Shown here: piece after piece, positions 26,038 to 34,567 of the stretch | How the letters are laid out: the number at the start of each line of letters is the position of its first letter | Position numbering within the stretch: the first letter of the stretch is position 1 | DNA from: JAOPZW01 sp963788935 | GTDB taxonomy: Bacteria > Actinomycetota > Thermoleophilia > Solirubrobacterales > Solirubrobacteraceae | Length of the DNA stretch: 64,000 nucleotides | Reading direction: 5' to 3' | Assembly (NCBI GenBank): GCA_963788935.1 | Contig: CAWBIM010000007.1 | Coordinates: forward strand, 6,259 to 70,258 | Position numbers and translations under genes: made by a program | The notes under the pieces: generated by a model | Databases searched by the model: none | Told to the model about the DNA's origin: nothing | Seen by the model: the letters and a program-made list of their open reading frames with translations, nothing else

Positions 26038-27084
26038 ATGCCGCCCGCCGCATCTCCCATCCAGGTCGTCCAGGGCCTCGAAGCGATCATCGACGCCGCC
26101 GCCGGCGTGCTCGCCGAGCAGTCGCTCACCGCCACGCTGAACGGCATGGCGCGGGCGCTCGGCGAGATCGTCCCGTTCACCGACCTCGCGATCTACGAGG
26201 CCGACCACCGCGCCCGCGTCCTCGTGCCCGTCTTCGCGGCCGGCCGCTACGTCGACGAGACGCTGGCCGACCGGCCGCCGTTCGACGCGAGCATCGGCGG
26301 CTCCGTCGTCCGCTCGCGGGAGATGGCCCACCTCGAGCTGCCCGACGCCGACCTCAGCGCCTACACGATCCCCGACACGCCGATGGACGAGCCCGAGGCG
26401 CTCGTGGTCGTCCCGCTCGTCGTCGGCGACGACGTGATCGGCACGCTGAGCGTCTGGCGCGTCGGCGGCGCACGCCCGATCTTCACGCCCGACGAGGCGC
26501 AGCTCATCCGCCGCTTCGCGACGCTCGCCGCGCTCGCCTACGCCAACGCCCAGCAGCGCGACCGGCTGCGCGAGCAGGCGCTGACCGACGCGCTGACCGG
26601 GCTGGCCAACCGCCGCTCGTTCCACGATCGCCTGCGCGCGGAGCTCGCCCGCGCCGGCCGCGAGGACCGTGAGGTCGCGCTCGTCCTCTTCGACGTCGAC
26701 GACTTCAAGACGATCAACGACCGCCACGGCCATCCCGCCGGCGACGCGGCGCTGTGCGGCTTCGCGGCGATCCTCCGCGACGAGGCGCGCGTGTCGGACG
26801 TCGTCTGCCGCTTCGGCGGCGAGGAGTTCGCGGTCCTGCTGCCGAACGCGAGCGTCGCGGACGCGACGCGCTACGCGGTGCGCGTGCTGCTCGCGAGCCG
26901 CGCGGGCGGCCTGCGCCCGGACGGCGCGCCGCTCACGGCCTCCGCCGGCGTCGCCGGGAGCCTCGCCGACAGCCCCGACGGCTCCGAGCTCCTGCGGATC
27001 GCCGACGACCGCCTGCTCATCGCCAAGGCCACGGGCAAGGCGCGCGTCGAGTCCGGCCTGGCGCCGGTCGCCGGCGCGGCCTGA
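26038..27084 (+). CDS. GAF-GGDEF diguanylate cyclase
   Basis: 348 residues. A GAF domain at ~25-170 senses an unknown signal. The GGDEF domain at ~180-340 opens LTDALTGLANRRSFHDRL, has the metal site FDVDDFKTIND and the active-site loop FGGEEFAVLL, an active variant. No I-site RxxD is obvious upstream of GGEEF. It is cytoplasmic, with no membrane helices. It makes cyclic di-GMP. It stands alone between a permease unit and a convergent hypothetical gene. Confidence 0.9.
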   Translation: MPPAASPIQVVQGLEAIIDAAAGVLAEQSLTATLNGMARALGEIVPFTDLAIYEADHRARVLVPVFAAGRYVDETLADRPPFDASIGGSVVRSREMAHLELPDADLSAYTIPDTPMDEPEALVVVPLVVGDDVIGTLSVWRVGGARPIFTPDEAQLIRRFATLAALAYANAQQRDRLREQALTDALTGLANRRSFHDRLRAELARAGREDREVALVLFDVDDFKTINDRHGHPAGDAALCGFAAILRDEARVSDVVCRFGGEEFAVLLPNASVADATRYAVRVLLASRAGGLRPDGAPLTASAGVAGSLADSPDGSELLRIADDRLLIAKATGKARVESGLAPVAGAA

Positions 27085-27090
27085 GCCGGC

Positions 27091-27585
27091 TCAGCCCGGC
27101 GGGTCGCTGAAGATCCCGCCGAGCGTGTCGAGCATCTGCTGCTCGTTCTCGCTCACGCGCTGTGCGTTGAAGCCGAGGAAGCCGCCCTCCTTCGCCGCGA
27201 GCGCGGAGGCCTGGGCGGCCGCCTTGAGCCACTCGTGGAAGGCCTGGGCCTCGTCGGGGGTGGCCTTGCGGGCGAGCAGGTCGTTGACCGCCCGCAGCTC
27301 GGCGAGGATGTCCTCGCGCGCGTCGGCGCCCTTCGGGCGGAAGTCGCCCATCGGGTTCTTGCGGTGCTGGGTCTTGGCCGTCACGTCGGCCGCGACGGCC
27401 TGCACGAAGGCGCCGTGGCTGCCGCTCTGGGCCGCGTCGACGACGGTGCGCAGCGCGGCGCTCGTCTCCTTGAGCGCCTCGATCGGGCCGCCCGGGTCGG
27501 CGAGCGAGATCGCCATGCCGGCGACGAGCGGCGCGCGGCCGAGCCGCTCCCATTCCGCGTCGGTGAAGTCGGTGCGAGAGGTCAT
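27091..27585 (-). CDS. Conserved hypothetical protein
   Basis: 164 residues, soluble and mostly helical (FTDAEWERLGRAPLVAGMAI, EDILAELRAVNDLLARKATP, DEAQAFHEWLKAAAQASALA, NEQQMLDTLGGIF). I recognise the type as a conserved actinobacterial hypothetical protein but cannot assign a function. It lies 9 bp downstream of the LysR gene on the same strand, so the two probably share a transcript. Confidence 0.7.
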   Translation of the reverse strand: MTSRTDFTDAEWERLGRAPLVAGMAISLADPGGPIEALKETSAALRTVVDAAQSGSHGAFVQAVAADVTAKTQHRKNPMGDFRPKGADAREDILAELRAVNDLLARKATPDEAQAFHEWLKAAAQASALAAKEGGFLGFNAQRVSENEQQMLDTLGGIFSDPPG

Positions 27586-27594
27586 CCCCCGACG

Positions 27595-28500
27595 CTACCG
27601 GGCGGGCGTCGCCGGCCCCGCGGCGACGGCCGGGAAGACGCTCGCCACGAGGGCGGGGATCTGGTCCGGGCGCTCCCGCACGTCGACCGCGAGCAGCTCG
27701 GTGCGGTGGACGAGCGGCGGCGAGACGACCGGCACGCCGCCGGGCGCGACCCGCGCCGGGAGCAGCGCGAGGCCCTGCGCGTGCTCGACGAGCGCGAGCA
27801 GTCCGCCGGCGTCGAGGCCGTCGTAGCGCAGGGCGGGCCGGAAGCCGTCGGCGCGGGCGAGCATCGCCAGCTCGGCGAGCGGCGTCGTGATGTCCGGCGC
27901 GTCGATCCAGCGCGCGTCGACGAGGTCCTCGAGCCGCACCCCGGCACGGCCCGCCAGCGCATGGCCGCCGGCGACGGCGAGCACGAGCGGCTCCTCCGCC
28001 AGCTCCGCCACCGGCACGCCGGTCTCGGGCAGCGGCAGCGGGTCGCCCGGCGCCGCGACGCCGTCGACGATGCCGCCGTCGATCGCGCCGGTGGCGACGG
28101 CGACCGCGACGTCGGCGCGGGCCGCGACGCGCACGGACGCGGCCAGCGCCGGGCGCGTGGCGCGGGCCGCGGCCACGACGCGCGCGGCCGTCCCGGCCGA
28201 CAGCGGCGTCGCGCCGAGCGCGAGGGTGCCCGGCGCCTCGGCGACCGCGCGGGCGACGTCGGCGCGCGCGGCGTCGAGGCGCAGGAGGATCGCGCCGGCG
28301 TGCTCGTACAGCCGCGTCCCGGCCTCGGTCGGCGCGACCGGGCGGCGGTGCAGCAGCGGCGCCCCGAGGTCGGCCTCGAGCACCGCGACGTGCTGCGAGA
28401 CGGCCGACTGCGTGTAGCCGAGCTCGCGCGCTGCGGCGGAGAACGAGCCGAGCCGGACGACGGCGGTGAAGGTGCGCAGGAACCGGGGATCCACGCCCAT
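27595..28500 (-). CDS. LysR-family transcriptional regulator
   Basis: 301 residues from ATG 28500. The winged helix (FLRTFTAVVRLGSFSAAARE, LGYTQSAVSQHVAVLEADL, GAPLLHRRPVAPTEAGTRL) is followed by a linker helix and a periplasmic-binding-fold effector domain. An ATG 63 bp upstream is in frame, but the chosen start gives the standard N-terminus. It is divergent from the glutaminase-like gene, 71 bp away, and probably regulates it, as LysR proteins commonly do. Confidence 0.85.
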   Translation of the reverse strand: MGVDPRFLRTFTAVVRLGSFSAAARELGYTQSAVSQHVAVLEADLGAPLLHRRPVAPTEAGTRLYEHAGAILLRLDAARADVARAVAEAPGTLALGATPLSAGTAARVVAAARATRPALAASVRVAARADVAVAVATGAIDGGIVDGVAAPGDPLPLPETGVPVAELAEEPLVLAVAGGHALAGRAGVRLEDLVDARWIDAPDITTPLAELAMLARADGFRPALRYDGLDAGGLLALVEHAQGLALLPARVAPGGVPVVSPPLVHRTELLAVDVRERPDQIPALVASVFPAVAAGPATPAR

Positions 28501-28513
28501 CAGTATCTCTGAT
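28499..28513. promoter_or_regulatory. Candidate LysR operator
   Basis: ATCAG-N5-CTGAT inverted repeat containing the LysR-type T-N11-A signature, overlapping the start codon of the lysR gene in the divergent intergenic region. Confidence 0.45.
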
Positions 28514-28571
28514 GGGCAGGCCATGAACGATCGTTGGACGTGAACTCGCCGGCCGGGCACCATCGTCCGCC

Positions 28572-29294
28572 ATGACCACCGCCACCATCGCCCTCGTCGG
28601 CAACCGCTCCCAGAGCGTCCGGGCCCACGCCCGCGTCCCGCTGCTCGTCGAGGCCCTGCGCCGCCGCGACGGGATCGTCGTCGAGCCGTACTGGATGCCC
28701 TCCGAGGACGCCGAGGACCCGGCGGCCCTGGACGGCTTCGACGGCATCTGGATCGTGCCCGGCAGCCCGTACACCAGCGCCGAGGGCGCGATCACCGCGG
28801 CCCGGGTCGCCCGCGAGCGCGGCGTGCCGTTCCTCGGGACCTGCGGCGGCTTCCAGCACGCCGTGCTGATGCTCGCCCGCGACCTGTGCGACATCCCGGC
28901 CGCCGCGCACGCCGAGTACGGCCCGGACGGCACGCTCGTCATCGTCGAGCTCGAGTGCTCGCTGGCCGGCCACGAGGGCGGGATCGTGTTCGCCCCCGGC
29001 TCGCTGATGGAGCGGATCATGGGCGTGGAGCGCAGCGTCGAGCGCTACCACTGCGCCTACGGCCTCGATCCCGCCTACGTCGACGCCCTCGCCGCGGGCG
29101 GCGTGCGGTTCACCGGCCACGACGCGCTCGGCGACGTCCGCACGCTCGAGCTGCCCGACCACCCGTTCTTCCTCGGCACGCTGTTCCAGCCCGAGCTGTC
29201 GGGCGACGGCTCGCGGGCGCACCCGGTCCTGCGGGCGTTCGCGACCGCGTGCGTCGAGCAGGCGCAGCGCCGGGCGGCCGCCGTCGCGGCCTGA
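28572..29294 (+). CDS. CTP-synthase-like class I glutamine amidotransferase domain protein
   Basis: 240 residues resembling the isolated glutaminase domain of CTP synthase. The nucleophile elbow LGTCGGFQHAVL carries the expected Cys. The segment where CTP synthase has the catalytic H-P-E reads GTLFQPELSG, with Gln in place of His. No synthase domain is present. Members of this stand-alone family have no settled function, and the missing His questions ordinary glutaminase activity. It is divergent from a LysR gene that may control it. Confidence 0.75.
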   Translation: MTTATIALVGNRSQSVRAHARVPLLVEALRRRDGIVVEPYWMPSEDAEDPAALDGFDGIWIVPGSPYTSAEGAITAARVARERGVPFLGTCGGFQHAVLMLARDLCDIPAAAHAEYGPDGTLVIVELECSLAGHEGGIVFAPGSLMERIMGVERSVERYHCAYGLDPAYVDALAAGGVRFTGHDALGDVRTLELPDHPFFLGTLFQPELSGDGSRAHPVLRAFATACVEQAQRRAAAVAA

Positions 29295-29297
29295 GCG

Positions 29298-30674
29298 TCA
29301 GGCGCCGGCGAGGTCCCGCAGCGCGGCCGTTGTCGCCGCGCCGAAGCGGGGCCGGCCCGGCGCGTCCGGGCGGTCGCCGAGGATCGCCCGGACGCCGCCC
29401 ACCAGGCGCGCGCGGCCGATCTCGTCGAGCGCGCCGGTGACGGCGAGGAGGTCGAGGTCGTCGCCGACCCCGGCGTCGGCGACGAGCGCGCCGAGGCGCG
29501 CGGCGGCCGCGTCGGGGTGCAGCGCGGTCGCGTCGATGGCCAGCGTGACGCCCACGGCCCCCGTCATCGCCGCCGCGTAGGCGTGAAGCAGCGCGGGATC
29601 GTCGAGCAGCTCCGCGGCGTCGGCGAGGACGACGAACGGCGCGGCGCCGTCGAGCGGGTGCCGGCCCGGGAGGTCGTCGCCGTCGGGCCCGCCGACGAGC
29701 GCGGCCGCGAGCGCCGCGCGGGCGGCCTCGTCCTCCGGGTCCGCCGCGAACGCCCGCACCGCCGGCCAGAGCGCCGCACCGGGGCTGCCGTCCGCCGCCT
29801 CGGCGACGAGCCGGGCGGCCTGCGCGCGGTCCGCGGCCGTCACGTCGAGCACCACGCCCGGGCCGAGCTCCCGGGCCTCGCGGATGTTGCGGTCGAGCGC
29901 CTCCCATCCGGCGAGCAGCTCCCGCGGGGTGGCGTCGCCGGGCGCCAGCGTGCGCAGGACGTGGCGCTGGAAGCCCGCCGCCTTGACGAGCTCGGCGCGG
30001 CGGGCCTGACCCTGCGCGCCGAGCGACATGTTCGCGCCGTGGAAGCGGTAGAGGGTGCGCGGCTCGGCGAGATAGGCGAGCTCGGAGACCTGGGCCACGC
30101 GGACCGCGATCCACCAGTCCGACCACGGCATCTCCGCGGGGATCGGCGTCACCGCCCGCAGGACCGAGCCGCGCAGGACGACCGACGAGCAGGTCACGTT
30201 GTTGCCGACGATCAGCGCGCCGGCGCAGTGGCGGCCCTCGGGCGTGACGTCGTTCGCGAGCCAGGACTCCTGCAGGACCTTCCGCTCGGCGTCGATCACG
30301 GTCATGTCGCCGTAGACGAGGCCGACCTCGGGCCGGGCCTCGAGCACGGCGACCGAGTGGCGCAGCTTGTCGCGGACCCAGACGTCGTCGGCGTCCAGGA
30401 GCGCGATCAGCTCGCCCGTCGCGTGCTCGAGCGCGGTGTTCGTCGCCGCGACCTGGCCGCCGTTGGGCCGGTGGACGACGCGGATGCGGTCGTCCGCGGC
30501 CGCGTACCGGGCGGCGATCTGCGGCGTGGCGTCGGTCGACCCGTCGTCCACCACGATGACCTCGACGCGGTCGGCCGGGTAGTCCTGGGCGAGCACGCCG
30601 TCGAGCGCCTCGCCGAGGAACCGCTCCGCGTCGAACGCGGGCACGATCACGCTGACGGTCGGCGCCACGCTCAC
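29298..30674 (-). CDS. Family 2 glycosyltransferase with extra C-terminal domain
   Basis: 458 residues from GTG 30674, which overlaps the rhodanese stop (GTGA). The GT-A fold opens TVSVIVPAFDAERFLGEALD. VIVVDDGSTDATPQIAARYA and the metal motif LLDADDVW follow, and the SDWWIAVRVAQVSELAYL segment matches the acceptor region. Residues ~260-458 form an Ala-rich domain of unknown role. There are no membrane helices, so it is a cytoplasmic or peripheral sugar transferase. The acceptor is unknown. Confidence 0.8.
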   Translation of the reverse strand: MSVAPTVSVIVPAFDAERFLGEALDGVLAQDYPADRVEVIVVDDGSTDATPQIAARYAAADDRIRVVHRPNGGQVAATNTALEHATGELIALLDADDVWVRDKLRHSVAVLEARPEVGLVYGDMTVIDAERKVLQESWLANDVTPEGRHCAGALIVGNNVTCSSVVLRGSVLRAVTPIPAEMPWSDWWIAVRVAQVSELAYLAEPRTLYRFHGANMSLGAQGQARRAELVKAAGFQRHVLRTLAPGDATPRELLAGWEALDRNIREARELGPGVVLDVTAADRAQAARLVAEAADGSPGAALWPAVRAFAADPEDEAARAALAAALVGGPDGDDLPGRHPLDGAAPFVVLADAAELLDDPALLHAYAAAMTGAVGVTLAIDATALHPDAAAARLGALVADAGVGDDLDLLAVTGALDEIGRARLVGGVRAILGDRPDAPGRPRFGAATTAALRDLAGA

Positions 30675-31487
30675 TCCTCGCCGGTGGCGACGCGGGCGCG
30701 CCTCGTCCGCGCTCCACGCCGACCACGAGCCCGGGAACAGCCGGCCGCCGCCGAGCCCGGCGTGCTCGGCGAGCAGCAGGGTGTGGCAGGCGTTGACGCC
30801 CGAGCCGCAGTAGGAGACGACCGGCGCCGTGCCGTCGATCCCGACGGCCGCGAACCGGCGGCGCAGATCCTCGACCGGCAGGACCCGGCCGTCCGCGCCG
30901 AGGTTCTCGCGCACGGGCAGGCTGCGCGCGCCGGGGACGTGGCCCCAGCGGGCGTCGACCGGGTCGTCGAGGCCGAGGTAGCGCTCGCGCGTGCGCCCGT
31001 CGACCACGACGTTCGCGCGGTCGGCGGCGTCGTCGGCCGTCGCGATCCGGTCGGCCGGCCAGGGCCGCGCGGTGAACGTCGCGGGCGCCCGGGTGACGGC
31101 CTCCGTCTCGAGCGGGCCGTCCCAGGCCGCGAGCCCGCCGTCGAGGAGCGCGGCGTCGTGACCGGTCGCGCGGAGCATCCACACGAGCCGCGCGGCCATG
31201 ATCCCGCCCGCGTCGTCGTAGGCGACGACCGTGTCCGCGTCGCCGATGCCGAGCTCGCCCATGGCCCGGGCGAACGCCTCGGGCGCCGGCAGCGGGTGGC
31301 GGCCGCCGGCCGGCGTGGCCGGGCCCGCGAGGCGCGTGTCGAGGTCGACGAAGACCGCCCCGGGCAGGTGGCCGCCGTCGTAGGCGTCCCGGCCGGAGCG
31401 GCCGTCGAGGTACCAGCGGACGTCCGCGAGCACCACGCCGGCGCGGTGCTCGCGGACCCAGGCGGCGCCGACGACCGGTGCGATCAT
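30671..31487 (-). CDS. Two-domain rhodanese-type sulfurtransferase, 3'-end frameshift
   Basis: Thiosulfate or mercaptopyruvate sulfurtransferase of about 270 residues. Domain 1 includes LADVRWYLDGRSGRDAYDGG and HLPGAVFVDLD. Domain 2 has NVVVDGRTRERYLG and the active-site loop VSYCGSGVNACHTLL with the sulfur-carrying Cys. Near 30695 one extra base turns the expected end (SADEARPVATGEE-stop) into a read-through that would fuse it to the glycosyltransferase. The original stop is the TGA at 30671-30673. It lies 15 bp downstream of an aldehyde dehydrogenase. Confidence 0.8.
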
Positions 31488-31502
31488 CGGCGCCCCACAG
31501 GC

Positions 31503-32873
31503 TCAGCCGCCGACGCGGATGAGCTTCTTGTTGACGAACTCGTCCATGCCGAAGCGGCCGAGCTCGCGGCCGAACCCGGAGCGCTTGACGCCGCCGAACG
31601 GCAGCTCCGCGCCCTCCGCGCCCACGGCGTTGACGAACACCATGCCCGCCTCGATCCTGTCCGCGACGCGCAGCGCCTGGTCGGGGTCGTTCGTCATCAC
31701 GTACGAGCCCAGGCCGAACGGCGTGTCGTTGGCGAGCTCGACGGCCTCCTCCTCCGATCCGACGCGGTACACCGACGCGACCGGGCCGAAGAACTCCTCG
31801 TGGTAGGCGTCGTTGTCCTTCGTGATCCCCGTGAGGATCGTCGTCGAGTAGAAGTTGCCGTCGCGCTCGCCGCCGGCGACCAGCTTGGCGCCCTGGTCGA
31901 CGGCGCGCTTGACCTGGTCCTCCAGGCGGTCGGCGGCCGTCGTGGAGGACAGCGGTCCGATCGTCGTGTCGGCCGAGGTCGGGTCGCCCGGCTTGACCGC
32001 CGTCAGCGCGGCCGTGAACTTCTCGAGGAACGGCTCGTAGAGCTCGTCCGCGACGATGAACCGCTTCGCCGCGTTGCACGCCTGCCCGGTGTTCTCCAGC
32101 CGGCCGGCGACGGCGGACTCGACCGTCGCGTCGAGGTCATCGGTGCCCAGCAGGATGAACGGGTCCGAGCCGCCCAGCTCGAGCACGACCTTCTTGAGGT
32201 TGCGCCCGGCGATCTCGGCCACCGCCGCACCCGCGCGCTCGGAGCCCGTGAGCGACACGCCGCGGATCCGCGGGTCGCCGATGACCCACTCGATCTGCTC
32301 GTTCGTCGCGTAGATGTTGATGTACGCGTCCTTCGGGAACCCGGCCTCGTGGAAGATCTCCTCGATCGCCGCGGCCGACTCCGGGCACTGCGGCGCGTGC
32401 TTGAGCAGGATCGGGTTGCCGATGACCAGGTTCGGGCCGGCGAACCGGGCCACCTGGTAGTAGGGGTAGTTCCACGGCATGATCCCGAGCAGCGGGCCGA
32501 ACGAGCTGCGGCGCACGAACGCCGAGCCCTCGCCCTCGAGCAGGTCGATCGGCTCGTCGGCGAGCAGCTTCGGGCCGTTGTCGGCGTAGAACTCGTAGAT
32601 CGCCACGCAGAACTCGACCTCGCCCACCGCCTGCTCGATGGGCTTGCCCATCTCGCGGACGATGATCTCGCCGAGGCGCTGGCGGTGCTCGTTGTGCAGC
32701 TCGGCGACACGGCGGATCAGCGCGGCGCGCTCCTCGACGGTCGTCGAGCTCGACCACTCGCGGTGCGCGGCGTCCACGCGGCCGATCGCGGCCCGCAGGT
32801 CGTCGTCACTGATCGTCGGGTACTCCTTGACGCTCTCACCCGTCGCCGGGTTGATCACGGCGTAATCGCTCAT
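31503..32873 (-). CDS. Aldehyde dehydrogenase (succinate-semialdehyde-dehydrogenase-like)
   Basis: 456 residues, intact. Motifs: IMPWNYPYYQVARFAGPN, SLTGSERAGAAVAEIAG, VVLELGGSDPFILLG (general base Glu), ENTGQACNAAKRFI (catalytic Cys) and LPFGGVKRSGFGREL. It oxidises an aldehyde to an acid with NAD(P). ATG 32873 follows GGAGG. It resembles the damaged copy at 11552-12982 in overall type, but the two differ enough to be paralogues. It leads an operon with the rhodanese and glycosyltransferase genes. Confidence 0.88.
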   Translation of the reverse strand: MSDYAVINPATGESVKEYPTISDDDLRAAIGRVDAAHREWSSSTTVEERAALIRRVAELHNEHRQRLGEIIVREMGKPIEQAVGEVEFCVAIYEFYADNGPKLLADEPIDLLEGEGSAFVRRSSFGPLLGIMPWNYPYYQVARFAGPNLVIGNPILLKHAPQCPESAAAIEEIFHEAGFPKDAYINIYATNEQIEWVIGDPRIRGVSLTGSERAGAAVAEIAGRNLKKVVLELGGSDPFILLGTDDLDATVESAVAGRLENTGQACNAAKRFIVADELYEPFLEKFTAALTAVKPGDPTSADTTIGPLSSTTAADRLEDQVKRAVDQGAKLVAGGERDGNFYSTTILTGITKDNDAYHEEFFGPVASVYRVGSEEEAVELANDTPFGLGSYVMTNDPDQALRVADRIEAGMVFVNAVGAEGAELPFGGVKRSGFGRELGRFGMDEFVNKKLIRVGG

Positions 32874-32967
32874 GCAGATCCTCCGTTGCTGCCTCTTCGT
32901 GCGGTTGGGAGGAAGAACATACGCGGTGGCTCCCACCGGGCGCGACCGCGCCCGACACAATGCGCCG

Positions 32968-34254
32968 ATGCGCAGCACGGACCGCGACGCGATCATCCTC
33001 GGCGGCGGATTCGCGGGCCTGTCGGCCGCGCGCGAGCTGGCGGCGGCCGGGGCGGCCGTGACGCTGCTGGAGGCGCGCGACCGGCTCGGCGGGCGGACCT
33101 GGACCGCGCCGCTGCCGGGCACCGACGAGCGCGTCGAGCTCGGCGGCGGGTTCTTCACCGCGCACCAGCCGCGCGTCGCCGCGGCCCTCGCCGCCCACGG
33201 GATGGGCTCGCGGCCGTTCTCCGCCTGGGCGCCCGGCGTGGACGCGCGGTGCACGTGGCGCGCCGGGGGCGAGCTGCGCGCCGGCGACCCCGTCCCCGCC
33301 GGCCTGCGCGCCGAGGCCGAGCGGGTCGCGGCGCTGCTCGCCGCCGAGGTCGCCGACGTGGACGCGCTGACCCTGACGCTCGAGGCCTGGTGCGCCCGCC
33401 ACGCCGTCGACCCGCCGGTCGCCGACATGCTCCGCGCGGCGTGGGCGATCACCGCGGGCGCCGCACCCGACGCGGCCGCGATGGTCGACCTCATCTCGTC
33501 GGCCGCAGACCACGGCGGGCTCGCCGGGATGCCGACGTCGCTGCAGCTCGTGCCGGTGCCGGGGTTCGGCGACCTCGCGGACGCGATCGGGGCGACGCTG
33601 CCCGAGGTCGAGCTCGGCGCCGCGGTCACGCGCGTCGACACGAGCGCCGAGGACCGGGTCGCCGTGACGCTGGCCGACGGCACGGTCCGCACGGCGCGCG
33701 CGGCGATCCTCGCGGTGCCGGTCAACGTGCTCGGAGCGATCGCCTTCGTCCCCGAGCCGCCGGCCCACGTCGCGGCCGTCGCGGGGACGAGCACGGGCGC
33801 GGCGGCCAAGCTCCTCGTCCGGGCGCGCGGCGTGGAGCCGGGCGACGTCGCGGGCGGCCGCGGCGCGGGCCTCGACCTGCTCGTCGCCGACCGCCGGCTC
33901 GCCGACGGCACGACGCTGCTCGTCGGCTTCGGCCCGCGCGCCGAGCTGCCCGTCGAGGTGACGGACGCGGTCGTCGCCCGGGCCGTCGGCGCCCTCATGC
34001 CCGCCGCGGAGGTCGTGAGCTGGGCCTGGCACGACTGGACGGCCGACCCGTTCGCGATGGGGACGTGGGCCGCGACCCGCCCGGGCGACCCCGCCGCGCT
34101 GCGGCCACCTGCGCCGCGCCCCGAGCGCGGGGTCGTGCTGGCGGGCGCGGACGTCGCGCCCGAGGCGGCCGGCTGGGTCGAGGGGGCGATCGCGTCGGGC
34201 GAGCACGCCGCGCGCCAGGTGCTGGCGCTGCTGGACCCGAGCCTCGCGCACTGA
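32968..34254 (+). CDS. FAD-dependent flavin amine oxidase
   Basis: 428 residues from ATG 32968. The FAD-binding start reads AIILGGGFAGLSAARELAAA and ends in LLEARDRLGGRTWT, the flavin monoamine oxidase fingerprint. The C-terminal FAD contact is VVLAGADVAPEAAGWVEGAI followed by SGEHAARQVL. No signal peptide is seen. Relatives oxidise amines, polyamines or carotenoids; the substrate is not clear. It is transcribed divergently from the aldehyde dehydrogenase operon, and the two could act in sequence on an amine, though that is speculative. Confidence 0.8.
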   Translation: MRSTDRDAIILGGGFAGLSAARELAAAGAAVTLLEARDRLGGRTWTAPLPGTDERVELGGGFFTAHQPRVAAALAAHGMGSRPFSAWAPGVDARCTWRAGGELRAGDPVPAGLRAEAERVAALLAAEVADVDALTLTLEAWCARHAVDPPVADMLRAAWAITAGAAPDAAAMVDLISSAADHGGLAGMPTSLQLVPVPGFGDLADAIGATLPEVELGAAVTRVDTSAEDRVAVTLADGTVRTARAAILAVPVNVLGAIAFVPEPPAHVAAVAGTSTGAAAKLLVRARGVEPGDVAGGRGAGLDLLVADRRLADGTTLLVGFGPRAELPVEVTDAVVARAVGALMPAAEVVSWAWHDWTADPFAMGTWAATRPGDPAALRPPAPRPERGVVLAGADVAPEAAGWVEGAIASGEHAARQVLALLDPSLAH

Positions 34255-34274
34255 CGCGCGTTTCTGCGCACTTG

Positions 34275-34290
34275 CGTACTGGACGATCAA
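34275..34290. promoter_or_regulatory. Candidate DeoR operator, copy 1
   Basis: CGTACTGGACGATCAA, 28 bp before the start of the GH4 fragment. It matches 13 of 16 bases of 38461-38476, upstream of the SIS gene. A possible -10 TAGACT follows at 34302-34307. Confidence 0.45.
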
Positions 34291-34318
34291 TATCGCTCAG
34301 GACTAGACTCGCCGGCCA

Positions 34319-34564
34319 ATGACCCGCGTGGCGTTCATCGGCGCCGGGAGCGTGTCGTTCACGCGCGAGCTCCTGAGCGACCTCTTCGGCTACGGCGACC
34401 TCGAGGGCCTCGAGATCGCGCTCCACGACATCGACCCCGAGCGACTGGCCACGGCGGAGGCGGTCGCGCGCCGGCTGGACGCCGACAAGGCGGCGGGCGC
34501 GACGATCACGACGCACGCCGAGCGGCGCGCCGCGCACGCCGGGGCGCTGCCCGCGGGCCTGTAG
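34319..34564 (+). pseudogene. Family 4 glycoside hydrolase, N-terminal fragment
   Basis: Eighty-one residues: TRVAFIGAGSVSFTRELLSD, then EIALHDIDPERLATAEAVAR and TITTHAERRAA, the NAD-binding start of GH4 alpha-galactosidase/6-phospho-glycosidase enzymes. Full proteins have about 430 residues. The frame ends at 34564 after an unrelated AHAGALPAGL tail, 3 bp before the next gene, so roughly 1 kb seems to have been lost. It was presumably the first gene of the sugar operon that follows. Confidence 0.65.
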
Positions 34565-34567
34565 GCG

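Noticed and set aside
29517..34322. A 1601-codon open frame on the plus strand
   Set aside because: It is antisense to the glycosyltransferase, rhodanese and aldehyde dehydrogenase genes. Its composition is the Arg/Ala/Gly/Val mixture expected from the reverse frame of GC-rich genes, with no recognisable domain.
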